From positions 1-8,962 of the forward strand of contig JAJUJN010000067.1 in NCBI GenBank assembly GCA_029265335.1: a stretch of 8,962 bases of DNA. The letters run 5' to 3'. Position numbers and translations under genes: made by a program. This document shows, one piece after another, positions 1 to 6,483 of this stretch (within the stretch, counting starts at the first letter, position 1; each line of letters begins with the position of its first letter). Source of the DNA: Alcaligenaceae bacterium (GTDB taxonomy: Bacteria > Pseudomonadota > Gammaproteobacteria > Burkholderiales > Burkholderiaceae_B). The notes beneath the pieces were generated by a model. It worked only from the letters and a program-made list of their open reading frames with translations, was not told where the DNA came from and did no database searches.

Positions 1-319
1 AGCGTCGTAGCCCGAAGCTCAGCGGCAAACCCATACGAATCGGGCCTTTGGGCTCATGTCTGCCCTCGGCCACGGCCTCTTCTGCTATTTCTACCTCGGT
101 GAGGATGTTGCGGCAGCGTTCGAGATAGATTTGCCCGGCGGAGGTGAGCGAGAGCCGGCGCGTGGTGCGCTCCAGGAGCTTCACGCCCAGATGGGCTTCG
201 AGTTTGGCGATCTGGCGGGTGACCACCGAACGGGCTACCCCCAGTTGAGTGGCCGCCGCGGCAAAGCTCCCCAATTCGGCAACCCTAACGAAAAGCGCCA
301 TGGCATCGAGTCGACCCAT
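1..319 (-). CDS. LysR-family transcriptional regulator, N-terminal part (runs off left edge)
   Basis: Reading leftward from the ATG at 319-317, 106 codons are open to the window edge. The product begins MGRLDAMALFVRVAELGSFA and has the classic LysR winged helix-turn-helix: recognition region about residues 18-37 (SFAAAATQLGVARSVVTRQI), followed by the LGVKLLERTTRRLSLTSAG wing. The linker helix (about 65-90) follows, and the first strand of the effector domain is just beginning (PIRMGLPLSFG). An alternative ATG lies at codon 7, but family members usually start with the M-x-RLDAM sequence, which favours 319. It is divergent from the cytochrome b561 operon, and LysR proteins commonly regulate their divergent neighbour, so it probably controls that operon. 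The inducer cannot be guessed because the ligand domain is missing. Family assignment is secure. Confidence 0.93.
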   Translation of the reverse strand, partial: MGRLDAMALFVRVAELGSFAAAATQLGVARSVVTRQIAKLEAHLGVKLLERTTRRLSLTSAGQIYLERCRNILTEVEIAEEAVAEGRHEPKGPIRMGLPLSFGLRR

Positions 320-393
320 TGTTGCTATTCCAGCAATTGTGATTTTTTGATTATGCCCTATTTCGGACACCCATTTTTGCGTACAGTAGCGGC
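320..393. promoter_or_regulatory. Divergent promoter region between lysR and the b561 operon, with a LysR-box dyad
   Basis: This 74-bp gap separates the two divergent starts. It is clearly more AT-rich than the flanking genes (T-run at 343-348). A perfect inverted repeat TTGCT-N5-AGCAA occupies 322-336, centred on 329. Within it T323 and A335 form a symmetric T-N11-A, the textbook LysR-family recognition signature. The dyad sits in the lysR leader, close to its start codon, and about 60 bp upstream of the b561 start. That matches the usual place for a LysR recognition site (near -65 of the activated gene, overlapping the regulator's own promoter or leader). I could not identify convincing -35/-10 pairs; TACAGT at 382-387 is too close to the ATG to trust. 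Confidence 0.55.
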
Positions 394-939
394 ATGACTC
401 GAATCCATTACACCTCCACCGCCAAAGCCCTCCACTGGGTGATCGCGCTGATGATTGTTGGCATGTTGTTGCTCGGATTCCTGATCCAGGACATGCCGTT
501 CTCGCCCCGCAAACTGCAATGGATCTCATGGCACAAGTGGATCGGCGTCACCATCTTCCTGCTGGTTCTGCTCCGGCTCGGGTGGCGCTGGCGCCATCCA
601 CCGCCCCCCCTGCCGGCCAGCATGCCAGCCTGGCAGCGGTGGGCCGCCCACGCGGGACATTGGCTGCTCTACGGGCTGATGCTGGCCATTCCGCTCTCGG
701 GCTGGTTGATGAGCTCGGCCAAAGGGGTGCCCACCGTTTGGTTCGGCGTATTGCCTCTACCCGATTTGCTCAGCCGTGATCCCGCCTTGGGCGAACGACT
801 GCAACAGCTGCACTTCAGCCTCAATATTGGCCTGATGGCGGTGCTGGTGGCCCACGTGGGCGCCGCAATCAAACATCACGTGGTAGACCGCGACGACGTG
901 CTGCTGCGCATGCTGCCCGGCAACCAATCACGAAATTGA
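394..939 (+). CDS. Prokaryotic cytochrome b561 (CybB/YceJ-like membrane cytochrome)
   Basis: The 181-residue product matches the usual length of prokaryotic cytochrome b561 (PF01292 type). Four membrane helices are visible at about 15-31, 48-64, 90-107 and 141-159. Candidate haem ligands and conserved histidines are H14 (ALHWV), H47 (WHKW), H86/H89 (AHAGHW), H140, H154 (VAHVGAAIKHH) and H161/H162. Family members are di-haem inner-membrane proteins that pass electrons between quinol and a periplasmic or membrane acceptor; E. coli CybB oxidises superoxide to reduce quinone. The next gene, 31 bp downstream, encodes a YceI protein of the subtype often paired with or fused to b561, which supports a shared function. 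The proline-rich stretch PPPPLP at 69-74 forms the loop between helices 2 and 3. No strong Shine-Dalgarno precedes the ATG. The exact electron donor and acceptor are unknown. Confidence 0.92.
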   Translation: MTRIHYTSTAKALHWVIALMIVGMLLLGFLIQDMPFSPRKLQWISWHKWIGVTIFLLVLLRLGWRWRHPPPPLPASMPAWQRWAAHAGHWLLYGLMLAIPLSGWLMSSAKGVPTVWFGVLPLPDLLSRDPALGERLQQLHFSLNIGLMAVLVAHVGAAIKHHVVDRDDVLLRMLPGNQSRN

Positions 940-970
940 TGTCTAACACCCATCTTCAGGAGAGATTTTG

Positions 971-1543
971 ATGAATCCGCAGTTCACTACCCCGCACTGG
1001 TTGGCGGGATTGGCTTTGGCAGTGGGGCTCGCCAGCCCTGCGCTGGCCGTGCAATACACACAATTTCAGCCCGCCGAGAGCCAGGTTGAATTCACCTACA
1101 GCCAGATGGGTGTCGCCTTGCACGGCAGCTTCAACGAGCTCAGGGGCGAGATGTCTTTCGACCCTGCCCAACCCACCGCAGCGCAAGCGCGTTTTGAAAT
1201 TCCGGTGGCCTCGGTGGATATCGGCATGCCGGAAATCAACGAGGAAGTGGGCAAACCCGAGTGGTTTGCCGCGAGCGAACATCCGCTTGCCATATTCGAA
1301 CTGCACAATCTCGAAGCCACGGGTAACGACCAGTACCAGGCCTCGGGCACGCTCGACATCAAGGGAACCACCCAAGAGATCGAGGTGCCGGTGAGCTTCA
1401 CGGGCGACGCCACCCGCGGCATGCTCAACGGCGAATTCACCCTCCACCGTGGCGACTTTGCCATCGGCGAAGGCGACTGGGCCAGCGACAGCGTGGTGGC
1501 CCATGAGGTCAACGTTCGATTCCAGCTCGTGGCCACACCGTAA
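971..1543 (+). CDS. Secreted YceI-family lipocalin-like protein (b561-associated subtype)
   Basis: I start the gene at ATG 971 because AGGAGAG at 958-964 lies 6 nt upstream; the in-frame TTG at 968 would be too close. The 190-residue product has a Sec signal peptide (hydrophobic 10-25, ending SPALA, cleavage after about residue 26). The remainder is a YceI-type beta-barrel: VEFTYSQMGVALHGSF near the start of the mature chain, LDIKGTTQEIEVPVSF in the middle, and a C-terminal HRGDFAIGEGDWA motif. That last motif marks the YceI subtype often encoded next to, or fused with, cytochrome b561. YceI proteins bind long isoprenoid chains such as quinones or polyprenyls in a hydrophobic tunnel. It lacks the HLG found in the downstream paralogue (QMG instead). 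Location is probably periplasmic; the ligand is inferred only from the family. Confidence 0.88.
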   Translation: MNPQFTTPHWLAGLALAVGLASPALAVQYTQFQPAESQVEFTYSQMGVALHGSFNELRGEMSFDPAQPTAAQARFEIPVASVDIGMPEINEEVGKPEWFAASEHPLAIFELHNLEATGNDQYQASGTLDIKGTTQEIEVPVSFTGDATRGMLNGEFTLHRGDFAIGEGDWASDSVVAHEVNVRFQLVATP

Positions 1544-1626
1544 CGTTTGCCTCTACCTGTAAAAAACTCGCCCGGTCTTCTGTACCGGTCGGTTCTTTTC
1601 CCAACACACAACCTTTGGAGTTCTAT

Positions 1627-2208
1627 ATGAAAACGAAATTTGCTCGCATTACCACCGTTCTGGCCTTCAGCAGTCTTTTGGTTGCACCCGCGCTGGCCGC
1701 GCCCACCGAGTATCAACTCGACAGCGATCACTGCTTCGCCCGGTTCTCATACAACCACCTGGGTCTTTCCACCCAGCTCAGTCGGTTCGACGATATATCC
1801 GGCACCATTGTGTTCGACCCCGAAGCCAAGACAGGTGAGGTGGACATCGTCATCGATACCACGTCGGTCGCAACTGGCTCCGAGGCGTTCGACGGGCACA
1901 TCCAAGGCGCAGACTTCCTGGCCACGGCAGAGTTTCCGGAAGCTCGCTTTGTGTCGAAAGAAGTGATCTTCGACGGTGACGTACCCAGCCAGATCGTGGG
2001 CGAGCTCACACTCAAGGGCATTACTCAGCCGGTCACGCTCGACGTGACCCACTTTGTGTCTACGCCCCACCCCATGATGCAAAAGCCGGCTATCGGCGCC
2101 GACGCTCAAACCACCATCTTGCGCAGCGACTTCGATATGGACAAGTTCGCGCCTCATATTGCCGACGAAGTCACCGTTACCGTTGCGATCGAAGCCCTCG
2201 CTCCCTGA
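1627..2208 (+). CDS. Second secreted YceI-family protein (canonical subtype)
   Basis: The start is ATG 1627, with GGAG at 1617-1620 spaced 6 nt away; an in-frame TTG at 1615 is upstream of that ribosome site and unlikely. The 193-residue product has a clear signal peptide (hydrophobic 8-23, APALA, cleavage after about 24). It then follows the canonical YceI pattern: YQLDSDHCFARFSYNHLGLS (H35, H44), a FDP strand, the TTSVATG segment, DFLATAEFPEARFVS, and GELTLKGITQPVTLDV. Family members are periplasmic isoprenoid-binding barrels. It is clearly diverged from the YceI protein just upstream and belongs to another subtype, so this is not a recent duplication. The single mature cysteine C36 is in the first strand. 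The 83-bp gap to the upstream gene is the longest in the operon but shows no convincing promoter. It probably cooperates with the b561 in handling a quinone-like lipid (inference). Confidence 0.9.
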   Translation: MKTKFARITTVLAFSSLLVAPALAAPTEYQLDSDHCFARFSYNHLGLSTQLSRFDDISGTIVFDPEAKTGEVDIVIDTTSVATGSEAFDGHIQGADFLATAEFPEARFVSKEVIFDGDVPSQIVGELTLKGITQPVTLDVTHFVSTPHPMMQKPAIGADAQTTILRSDFDMDKFAPHIADEVTVTVAIEALAP

Positions 2209-2248
2209 GCATCGGGTTCAGGCGCCGATTTCGATCAACCATCTTTTT

Positions 2249-2256
2249 AAGGAGAG
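2249..2256 (+). promoter_or_regulatory. Ribosome binding site of the pirin gene
   Basis: AAGGAGAG lies with its GGAG core 6 nt before ATG 2261. It is the strongest ribosome site in the operon and decides the pirin start in favour of 2261 rather than upstream in-frame codons. A second ATG follows immediately at 2264. Confidence 0.75.
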
Positions 2257-2260
2257 TTCA

Positions 2261-2980
2261 ATGATGGAACATCGCCCCGCCGAACAACGCGGCGCGGCCA
2301 ACTTCGGTTGGTTGGAATCGCGCCACACCTTTTCGTTCGGCCGCTACTACGACCCCAATCACCTGGGCTTTTCGGATCTGCTGGTGATCAACGAAGATCG
2401 GGTGCAACCCGGCCGCGGTTTCGATACCCACGGCCACAGCAACATGGAGATTTTCTCGTACGTGCTCGAAGGCGAACTGGAGCATCGCGACTCCATGGGC
2501 ACCGGCTCGGTGATCCGGCCGGGTGATGTGCAACTGATGAGCGCCGGCACCGGGGTGCAACACAGCGAATACAACGCTTCCAACACCGAGCTTGTGCACT
2601 TTCTGCAGATCTGGATCGTGCCCAACCAGCAGGATGTGGCGCCGCGCTACCAGCAGGAGCATTTCTCGGCTGCCGACAAACGCGGCCGCCTCAAACTCAT
2701 CATCTCGCCCGAGGGCGACGGCGGTTCGCTGCAAATCTACCAAGATGCACGTGTGCTGGCCGGGCTTTTCGATGGCGCCGAAGAGGCCACCCTGGAGCTG
2801 CCGGCCGACCGCTACGGCTACGTGCATGTGGCGCGAGGCCAGATCAACGTCAACGGCCAAACCCTGCACGCCGGCGACGGCCTCAAGCTGCGTCAGGCTC
2901 CCAACATCACTCTGAGCCAGGGTCGCGATGCCGAGGTGCTGGTGTTCGACCTCCGCGCCCACGACGAAATCCTGCGCTGA
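2261..2980 (+). CDS. Pirin-family bicupin protein (YhhW-like)
   Basis: I chose ATG 2261 because AAGGAGAG (2249-2256) precedes it by a good spacing. A longer open frame back to 2159 overlaps the upstream gene and adds non-homologous residues. The 239-residue product aligns by eye along most of E. coli YhhW: RGAANFGWLESRHTFSFGRY, GFDTHGHSNMEIFSYVLEGE, and LMSAGTGVQHSEYN. All four metal ligands of the N-terminal cupin are present at H57, H59, H101 and E103, the same numbering as in YhhW, which has quercetin 2,3-dioxygenase activity in vitro. The C-terminal cupin (about 150-239) lacks such ligands, as is usual. No signal peptide is seen, so it is cytoplasmic. It is the last gene of the b561-YceI-YceI operon. 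Pirins are often redox-sensing or oxidant-responsive; the true substrate here is unknown. Confidence 0.93.
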   Translation: MMEHRPAEQRGAANFGWLESRHTFSFGRYYDPNHLGFSDLLVINEDRVQPGRGFDTHGHSNMEIFSYVLEGELEHRDSMGTGSVIRPGDVQLMSAGTGVQHSEYNASNTELVHFLQIWIVPNQQDVAPRYQQEHFSAADKRGRLKLIISPEGDGGSLQIYQDARVLAGLFDGAEEATLELPADRYGYVHVARGQINVNGQTLHAGDGLKLRQAPNITLSQGRDAEVLVFDLRAHDEILR

Positions 2981-3502
2981 TCAGGAGCCTGCGCGGCAGG
3001 CACGTAACCACTGCGCAGCGCTGCCGATGTAACCCATGCTGAAACTCAGCCATTCGGCAGCGCGCGCCGAGCGATAAGCGCGCACTCCAACGCCGATCTT
3101 CTCGGCCTGTTCCAGCTGACGCTGCAATCCTCCGCTGTCGCTTATCGGCACCACCAGTTCGCCGCGCCGCAGCAGTGCGCGCTCCCCCCTGAAGTAGCGG
3201 TCGTTCACGATCAAACCCAATTCTGTGCCGCGCTGCAGTCGGAGCGAGCGCAGCTGCGGATGCGTGACAATCAACAGCATCTGTCCGGGCCTTGCCGCCA
3301 CGTAACCCAGATGCAGGCGCCAGGGATGCGTAGAGTCTGCGGTGAGAGCATGGGTGCGCAACAGGCAAGCCCGATCACTCACCACAACCTGCCAGCCCGG
3401 CGGCGGAGCCGGGGCAGCGTTGGCAGCCGTGGCAGTGATCAGCAGTCCCAGCAAGGCCAACACCCCGGCCCTGCAGCTTCCAGATGCGAACCACCTTCGC
3501 AT
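2981..3502 (-). CDS. Secreted small protein of unknown function (IalB-like features)
   Basis: ATG at 3502-3500 is chosen because GAAGAGG (3514-3508) lies 5 nt upstream; an in-frame TTG at 3526 is weaker. The 173-residue product has a basic N-terminus (MRRW), a hydrophobic segment (about 13-27) and a cleavage site near ANAA (29/30), so it should be exported. The mature chain (about 143 residues) contains just two cysteines, C46 (DRACLLR) and C169 (LRAC), which could form a disulphide tying its ends together. The pattern W-Q-V-V near the start, a C-L motif, a hydrophobic beta-rich middle (MLLIVTHP, TELGLIVND) and a C-terminal SFSMGYIGSAAQWLRAC loosely resembles invasion-associated locus B proteins. 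I treat that as a resemblance, not an assignment. It converges on the pirin gene with no spacer and is otherwise monocistronic. Signal peptide confidence is high; function is unknown. Confidence 0.75.
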   Translation of the reverse strand: MRRWFASGSCRAGVLALLGLLITATAANAAPAPPPGWQVVVSDRACLLRTHALTADSTHPWRLHLGYVAARPGQMLLIVTHPQLRSLRLQRGTELGLIVNDRYFRGERALLRRGELVVPISDSGGLQRQLEQAEKIGVGVRAYRSARAAEWLSFSMGYIGSAAQWLRACRAGS

Positions 3503-3679
3503 TCGAACCTCTTCGAAACAGCGCAAACTCCAAGAATATACGAACTCAGCATGAGACCATCACGGCGGACCAGCGAGTGTCTTCATGATCGAAATGGATG
3601 GCACGCAGAACATCTCAGGCTTTCTCGCGCGTGACGGTAGGAGCATACTGAACCTTCCACACTCTCCGGCGAGTCCGCC
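3503..3679. other. Divergent intergenic region between the secreted protein and the RidA-like gene
   Basis: This 177-bp gap must contain the promoters of two divergent genes. On the minus strand TATATT/TATTCT around 3534-3540 is a possible -10 for the secreted protein, and on the plus strand CATACT near 3645-3650 is a possible -10 for the RidA-like gene. Neither has a convincing -35. No tRNA, strong dyad or small gene with a good ribosome site was seen. Confidence 0.4.
3508..3514 (-). promoter_or_regulatory. Ribosome binding site deciding the start of the secreted protein
   Basis: On the minus strand this reads GAAGAGG, 5 nt before ATG 3502. It supports a start eight codons inside the longer open frame and places the signal peptide properly at the N-terminus. 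Confidence 0.55.
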
Positions 3680-4108
3680 ATGACTACCCCCTTCCAGAAG
3701 CAGGTTCACCCTTCCGCGCCCTGGTCGCGCAATCTGTTTGCTGAAGTGGTGAGCGTGCAAGGCCCCGCCACCACCTTGTACCTATCCGGGATAGGTGCCG
3801 AAGCGCTCGGCGACGAGGCCGGAGATATCCAGCACATTGGCGATGTGTATGCGCAAACCAAGCTGGCGTACCACAAAGCCAGCCAGGTATTGGCCAAGCA
3901 TGGCGCGAGTCTGGCCGACGTGGTGAAAATCACGGCCTATGTGGTGGATGCCCGCGCCCTGTCACACTATCAGAGGGCAAGGCGCGAAGCCTTCGAGGGC
4001 CTGGCGCCGCCAGCACATACCTTGCTGGTGATCACGGCCCTGGCCTGGCCAGGCATGCTGGTGGAAATCGACCTCACGGCCGTGATCGGTGCTGCCGACA
4101 CGGCCTAG
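3680..4108 (+). CDS. RidA/YjgF/UK114-family protein lacking the canonical arginine
   Basis: The 142-residue product has the RidA fold signature in order: TLYLSGIGAEALGD (beta-strand with SG), DVYAQTKLAYHKASQVLAKHGASLADVVKITAYVVD (helix plus strand), then PPAHTLLVITALAWPGMLVEIDLTAVI. Canonical RidA enzymes, which hydrolyse reactive 2-aminoacrylate/imine intermediates as trimers with active sites at subunit interfaces, carry an arginine in a P-A-R-T/S motif (Arg105 in E. coli). Here that position is H113 (PPAHT). The acidic residue in the last strand is kept (E129). This places it among the Rid subfamilies without proven enamine deaminase activity. It has no signal peptide. GGCGAG at 3668-3673 is a modest ribosome site. 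It converges on the Bug/amidase/lyase operon and could act on an intermediate of that pathway, but it could equally be independent. Confidence 0.9.
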   Translation: MTTPFQKQVHPSAPWSRNLFAEVVSVQGPATTLYLSGIGAEALGDEAGDIQHIGDVYAQTKLAYHKASQVLAKHGASLADVVKITAYVVDARALSHYQRARREAFEGLAPPAHTLLVITALAWPGMLVEIDLTAVIGAADTA

Positions 4109-4123
4109 CGCAGAGAGCGCCCG

Positions 4124-5119
4124 TCAGTCGTCCATGCTGATGTCGTTGGCCTGAATCAGCTCACCGCGGCTTTCAAAGTCGGCCTTGAGCTGTTTGGCAA
4201 ACTCTTCGGGCGACTCATCGGCCACCACCAGCCCCATGCCTTCCAGGTTGGCCTTGTTCTTTTCCGAGTTGAGCGCGCGCCGGATGGTTTCGTTGAAGAA
4301 CGCAATGTGCTCGGGCGCCATGCCGGCCGGCCCGAAGAAAGCCAACCAGGAGTTGATCTCGAAACCAGGAACCACTTCGGCAATGGTGGGCAGGTCGGGG
4401 AGGCCCTCGAAGCGCTCGGTGTTGGTCAAGCCATAGGCTCTCACTTCACCCGAACGAATGTGGGGCTCCGACGAAGTCAGGCTCGAGAACGCCAAGGGAA
4501 TCTGACCTCCGATCAGGTCGGTGATTGCCGGCAACCCGCCCGCATAAGGCACGTGAGTCATTTCCACGCCGGCCAGTGAGTTGAGAAGTTCGCCGGACAG
4601 GTGATGGGGTGAGCCGATGCCCGACGAGCCGTAAAACATGTCGGACGAATCCTCTTGCAGCAACGCCACCAGACTGGCGAGATCATCGGCCTCGACGCTG
4701 GGGTTCCCTACCAGAGCGATGAGGTTGGTACCCGCCTTGGCCAGCGGCACGAAATCCTCGAGAGGGTGATAGGGTTTGCTTTCGAAGAGGTAATAGTTAC
4801 CGGCATGGGTGGCATCCGTGCCGATGAGAATGGTGCAACCATCGGGCTTGGCGCGCGCCGCGTAGGCCGAGCCAATATTGCCGCTGGCGCCCGGTCGGTT
4901 CTCGACATAGCTGCCCATGCCCGTGGAGCGAGTGATCTCTTCGGCCACCATGCGCGCCACCAGGTTGGTGCCACCGCCGGGCGGATAAGGCTCCACGATT
5001 TTGATCGTGTCGCAATCGGGCGCCGCGGCAGCGCCCCAAGTGATCGCCGGTGCTGCCAGCAAGCTGGCTGCCATGGCGCCCTCGCGCCAGTAGCGGCGCA
5101 ATGAAAGTGGCTTTTTCAT
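4124..5119 (-). CDS. TctC/Bug-family periplasmic solute-binding protein
   Basis: The start is ATG 5119, with a perfect AGGAGG 7 nt upstream; a longer frame from TTG 5146 is rejected. The 331-residue product has an export signal (basic RR at 8-9, hydrophobic 15-28, cleavage near 30-33), then Bug hallmarks: VEPYPPGGGTNLVARMVAEE (44-61) and VENRPGASGNIGSAYAA (72-88). The length is typical. Bug proteins are Venus-flytrap receptors for carboxylates, amides and related compounds. Some feed TctAB membrane proteins, but many are orphans, as here: no tctA or tctB is in the window. In the first motif Asn52 stands where many relatives have Asp. The mature chain has exactly two cysteines, C36 and C95, so a disulphide is plausible. 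It is the third gene of the lyase-amidase-Bug operon, 23 nt after the amidase stop, and is expected to bind the pathway substrate. Confidence 0.94.
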   Translation of the reverse strand: MKKPLSLRRYWREGAMAASLLAAPAITWGAAAAPDCDTIKIVEPYPPGGGTNLVARMVAEEITRSTGMGSYVENRPGASGNIGSAYAARAKPDGCTILIGTDATHAGNYYLFESKPYHPLEDFVPLAKAGTNLIALVGNPSVEADDLASLVALLQEDSSDMFYGSSGIGSPHHLSGELLNSLAGVEMTHVPYAGGLPAITDLIGGQIPLAFSSLTSSEPHIRSGEVRAYGLTNTERFEGLPDLPTIAEVVPGFEINSWLAFFGPAGMAPEHIAFFNETIRRALNSEKNKANLEGMGLVVADESPEEFAKQLKADFESRGELIQANDISMDD

Positions 5120-5126
5120 GATGTGT

Positions 5127-5132
5127 CCTCCT
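5127..5132 (-). promoter_or_regulatory. Consensus ribosome binding site of the Bug gene
   Basis: AGGAGG on the minus strand, 7 nt before ATG 5119, in the short amidase-Bug gap. It fixes the Bug start and suggests efficient translation, fitting a binding protein that is usually made in excess. Confidence 0.8.
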
Positions 5133-5142
5133 GATGGTTGAT

Positions 5143-6483
5143 TCAATGACGCAACGGGTTGGCTGCCGCAATTCCGGCAGCGGTGATAGCTTCGGCCAAG
5201 GTGAGCAGCCGGCGATCGCTACCCCTGGGCCCGGTAAGCGTGACGCCCAGCGGTAGCTCCAGCCACGATGCCACCGACGGAAGGTGAATGCAGGGCGCGT
5301 GCAGCAGCGTCCACATGGCGTTCAGCACCGGGTCGCCGGTATCGTCGCGCCCCTGCGGCGCGTAGCCAACGCTGCTGGGCGTGATGATGCCGTCGACCTC
5401 ACCGGCGAGCTCATCGAATTCAATCCGACATGTCGCAGCCAGGTCGTAGGCTTGCAGAAGAGCCTGGCGCGTGACCTCGGGGTGAGGCGCAAAATGGTCG
5501 GCAATGAAGTCGTGTAGACGGTGTCGCTCCGTGCGGTACTCGCGCAGAAAGCTCACCCGGCCTTCGGCCCGCATGATCGTGAAGTGCGCTGCTGCCAGCG
5601 TCTGGAAATGTGCCGGCAAACTCAGGGGCACTACCGTGGCCCCGGCTTCGCGCAAGCGATCGGCTGTTTCGTCGAGCAGCTTCAGGGTTTCGGGAGCGGC
5701 TCGGTCTTCGAAGGGCGAACGGCAAACGGCGAGGCGCATCCCGCTCAGATCGCTCGTTGCGCCGTCGGCTGTTGAGTGTGCATTGGCGGGCACATCTCGC
5801 TCGACCTCGAGTGTGTCGTACACGTCATACACCAGACGCAAGTCACGCGGGTTGCGAGCGTACCAGCCGATAGTGTCCAAAGTCGGTGCGTAGGTTTTTA
5901 CCCCGTCGCGCGAGACCGTTCCCCAAGTGGGCTTCATGGCGAAGGCGCCGCAGAACGACGCGGGCCGAATCACCGAACCGCCGGTTTGTGTGCCCAGGGC
6001 GATAGGCACCTGGCCATCACCCACGGCCGCACCCGAACCGCTCGACGAGCCTCCCGGGCTGCGCTCAGGGCTGAAAGGGTTGCGGCTCACGGCTTTGCGG
6101 GCGTTGGAGGCAAACTCCACCGTCTCAGCCTTGCCGAAAATCAGAGCACCGGCAGCCCGCAACAATGCCACGCAGGCTGCGTCGGCGGCCGGCTGAAAAT
6201 GCCGGTATATCGGTGAGTTGTATTGTGTGGGCATATTTCCGGTGTCGATGATGTCTTTGACACCGATGGGCACCCCATGCAACGGGCGCGCGGCGTCGTA
6301 CTTGTCGAGCTCGCGCGCCTCGTCGCGCACCTGCTGCGGATCGAGCCAGGCCCAGGCGCGCACCGCGTCGTCACGCTCAGCTACACGCTCCAGGCAAAGA
6401 TTCGCCCAGGTTTCAACATCCAACTTGCCGGCGCGAATCGCATCCACACCTTCTGCGGCGCCAAGAAATTTCCAATCAGCCAT
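5143..6483 (-). CDS. Amidase-signature-family hydrolase
   Basis: I start the gene at ATG 6483 (MADWKFLG...) because GGAGG lies 8 nt upstream, inside the end of the lyase gene; in-frame ATGs at 6498 and 6504 are less well placed. The 446-residue product is a full-length amidase-signature enzyme. The catalytic triad is visible: K76 in GVPIGVKDIIDT, cis-Ser S146 in SPGGSSSGSGAAVG, and nucleophile S170 in GTQTGGSVIRPA. The S146-S170 spacing of 24 equals that in FAAH (217/241) and malonamidase E2 (131/155). Such enzymes hydrolyse amides to acid plus ammonia. No signal peptide is seen, so it is cytoplasmic. It has no GatA-specific neighbours (no gatB/gatC), so a catabolic role is more likely than tRNA amidation. 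Between a C-C lyase and a carboxylate-type binding protein, it probably deamidates the imported compound or an intermediate. The actual substrate cannot be read from the sequence. Confidence 0.94.
   Translation of the reverse strand: MADWKFLGAAEGVDAIRAGKLDVETWANLCLERVAERDDAVRAWAWLDPQQVRDEARELDKYDAARPLHGVPIGVKDIIDTGNMPTQYNSPIYRHFQPAADAACVALLRAAGALIFGKAETVEFASNARKAVSRNPFSPERSPGGSSSGSGAAVGDGQVPIALGTQTGGSVIRPASFCGAFAMKPTWGTVSRDGVKTYAPTLDTIGWYARNPRDLRLVYDVYDTLEVERDVPANAHSTADGATSDLSGMRLAVCRSPFEDRAAPETLKLLDETADRLREAGATVVPLSLPAHFQTLAAAHFTIMRAEGRVSFLREYRTERHRLHDFIADHFAPHPEVTRQALLQAYDLAATCRIEFDELAGEVDGIITPSSVGYAPQGRDDTGDPVLNAMWTLLHAPCIHLPSVASWLELPLGVTLTGPRGSDRRLLTLAEAITAAGIAAANPLRH

Noticed and set aside
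56..397. Plus-strand open frame opposite the first LysR gene.
   Set aside because: The minus strand encodes an unmistakable LysR helix-turn-helix over the same bases; the plus-strand product matches nothing recognisable.
1572..1588. CCGGT/ACCGG inverted repeat with a nearby T-rich stretch between the two YceI genes, as a possible terminator or attenuator.
   Set aside because: Only a 5-bp stem, the T-rich part is interrupted by G and C, and the genes look like one operon.
4109..4123. Small GCGC-AGAGA-GCGC hairpin between the convergent RidA-like and Bug genes.
   Set aside because: A four-pair stem without a T-tract is too weak to call a terminator, although its position would suit one.
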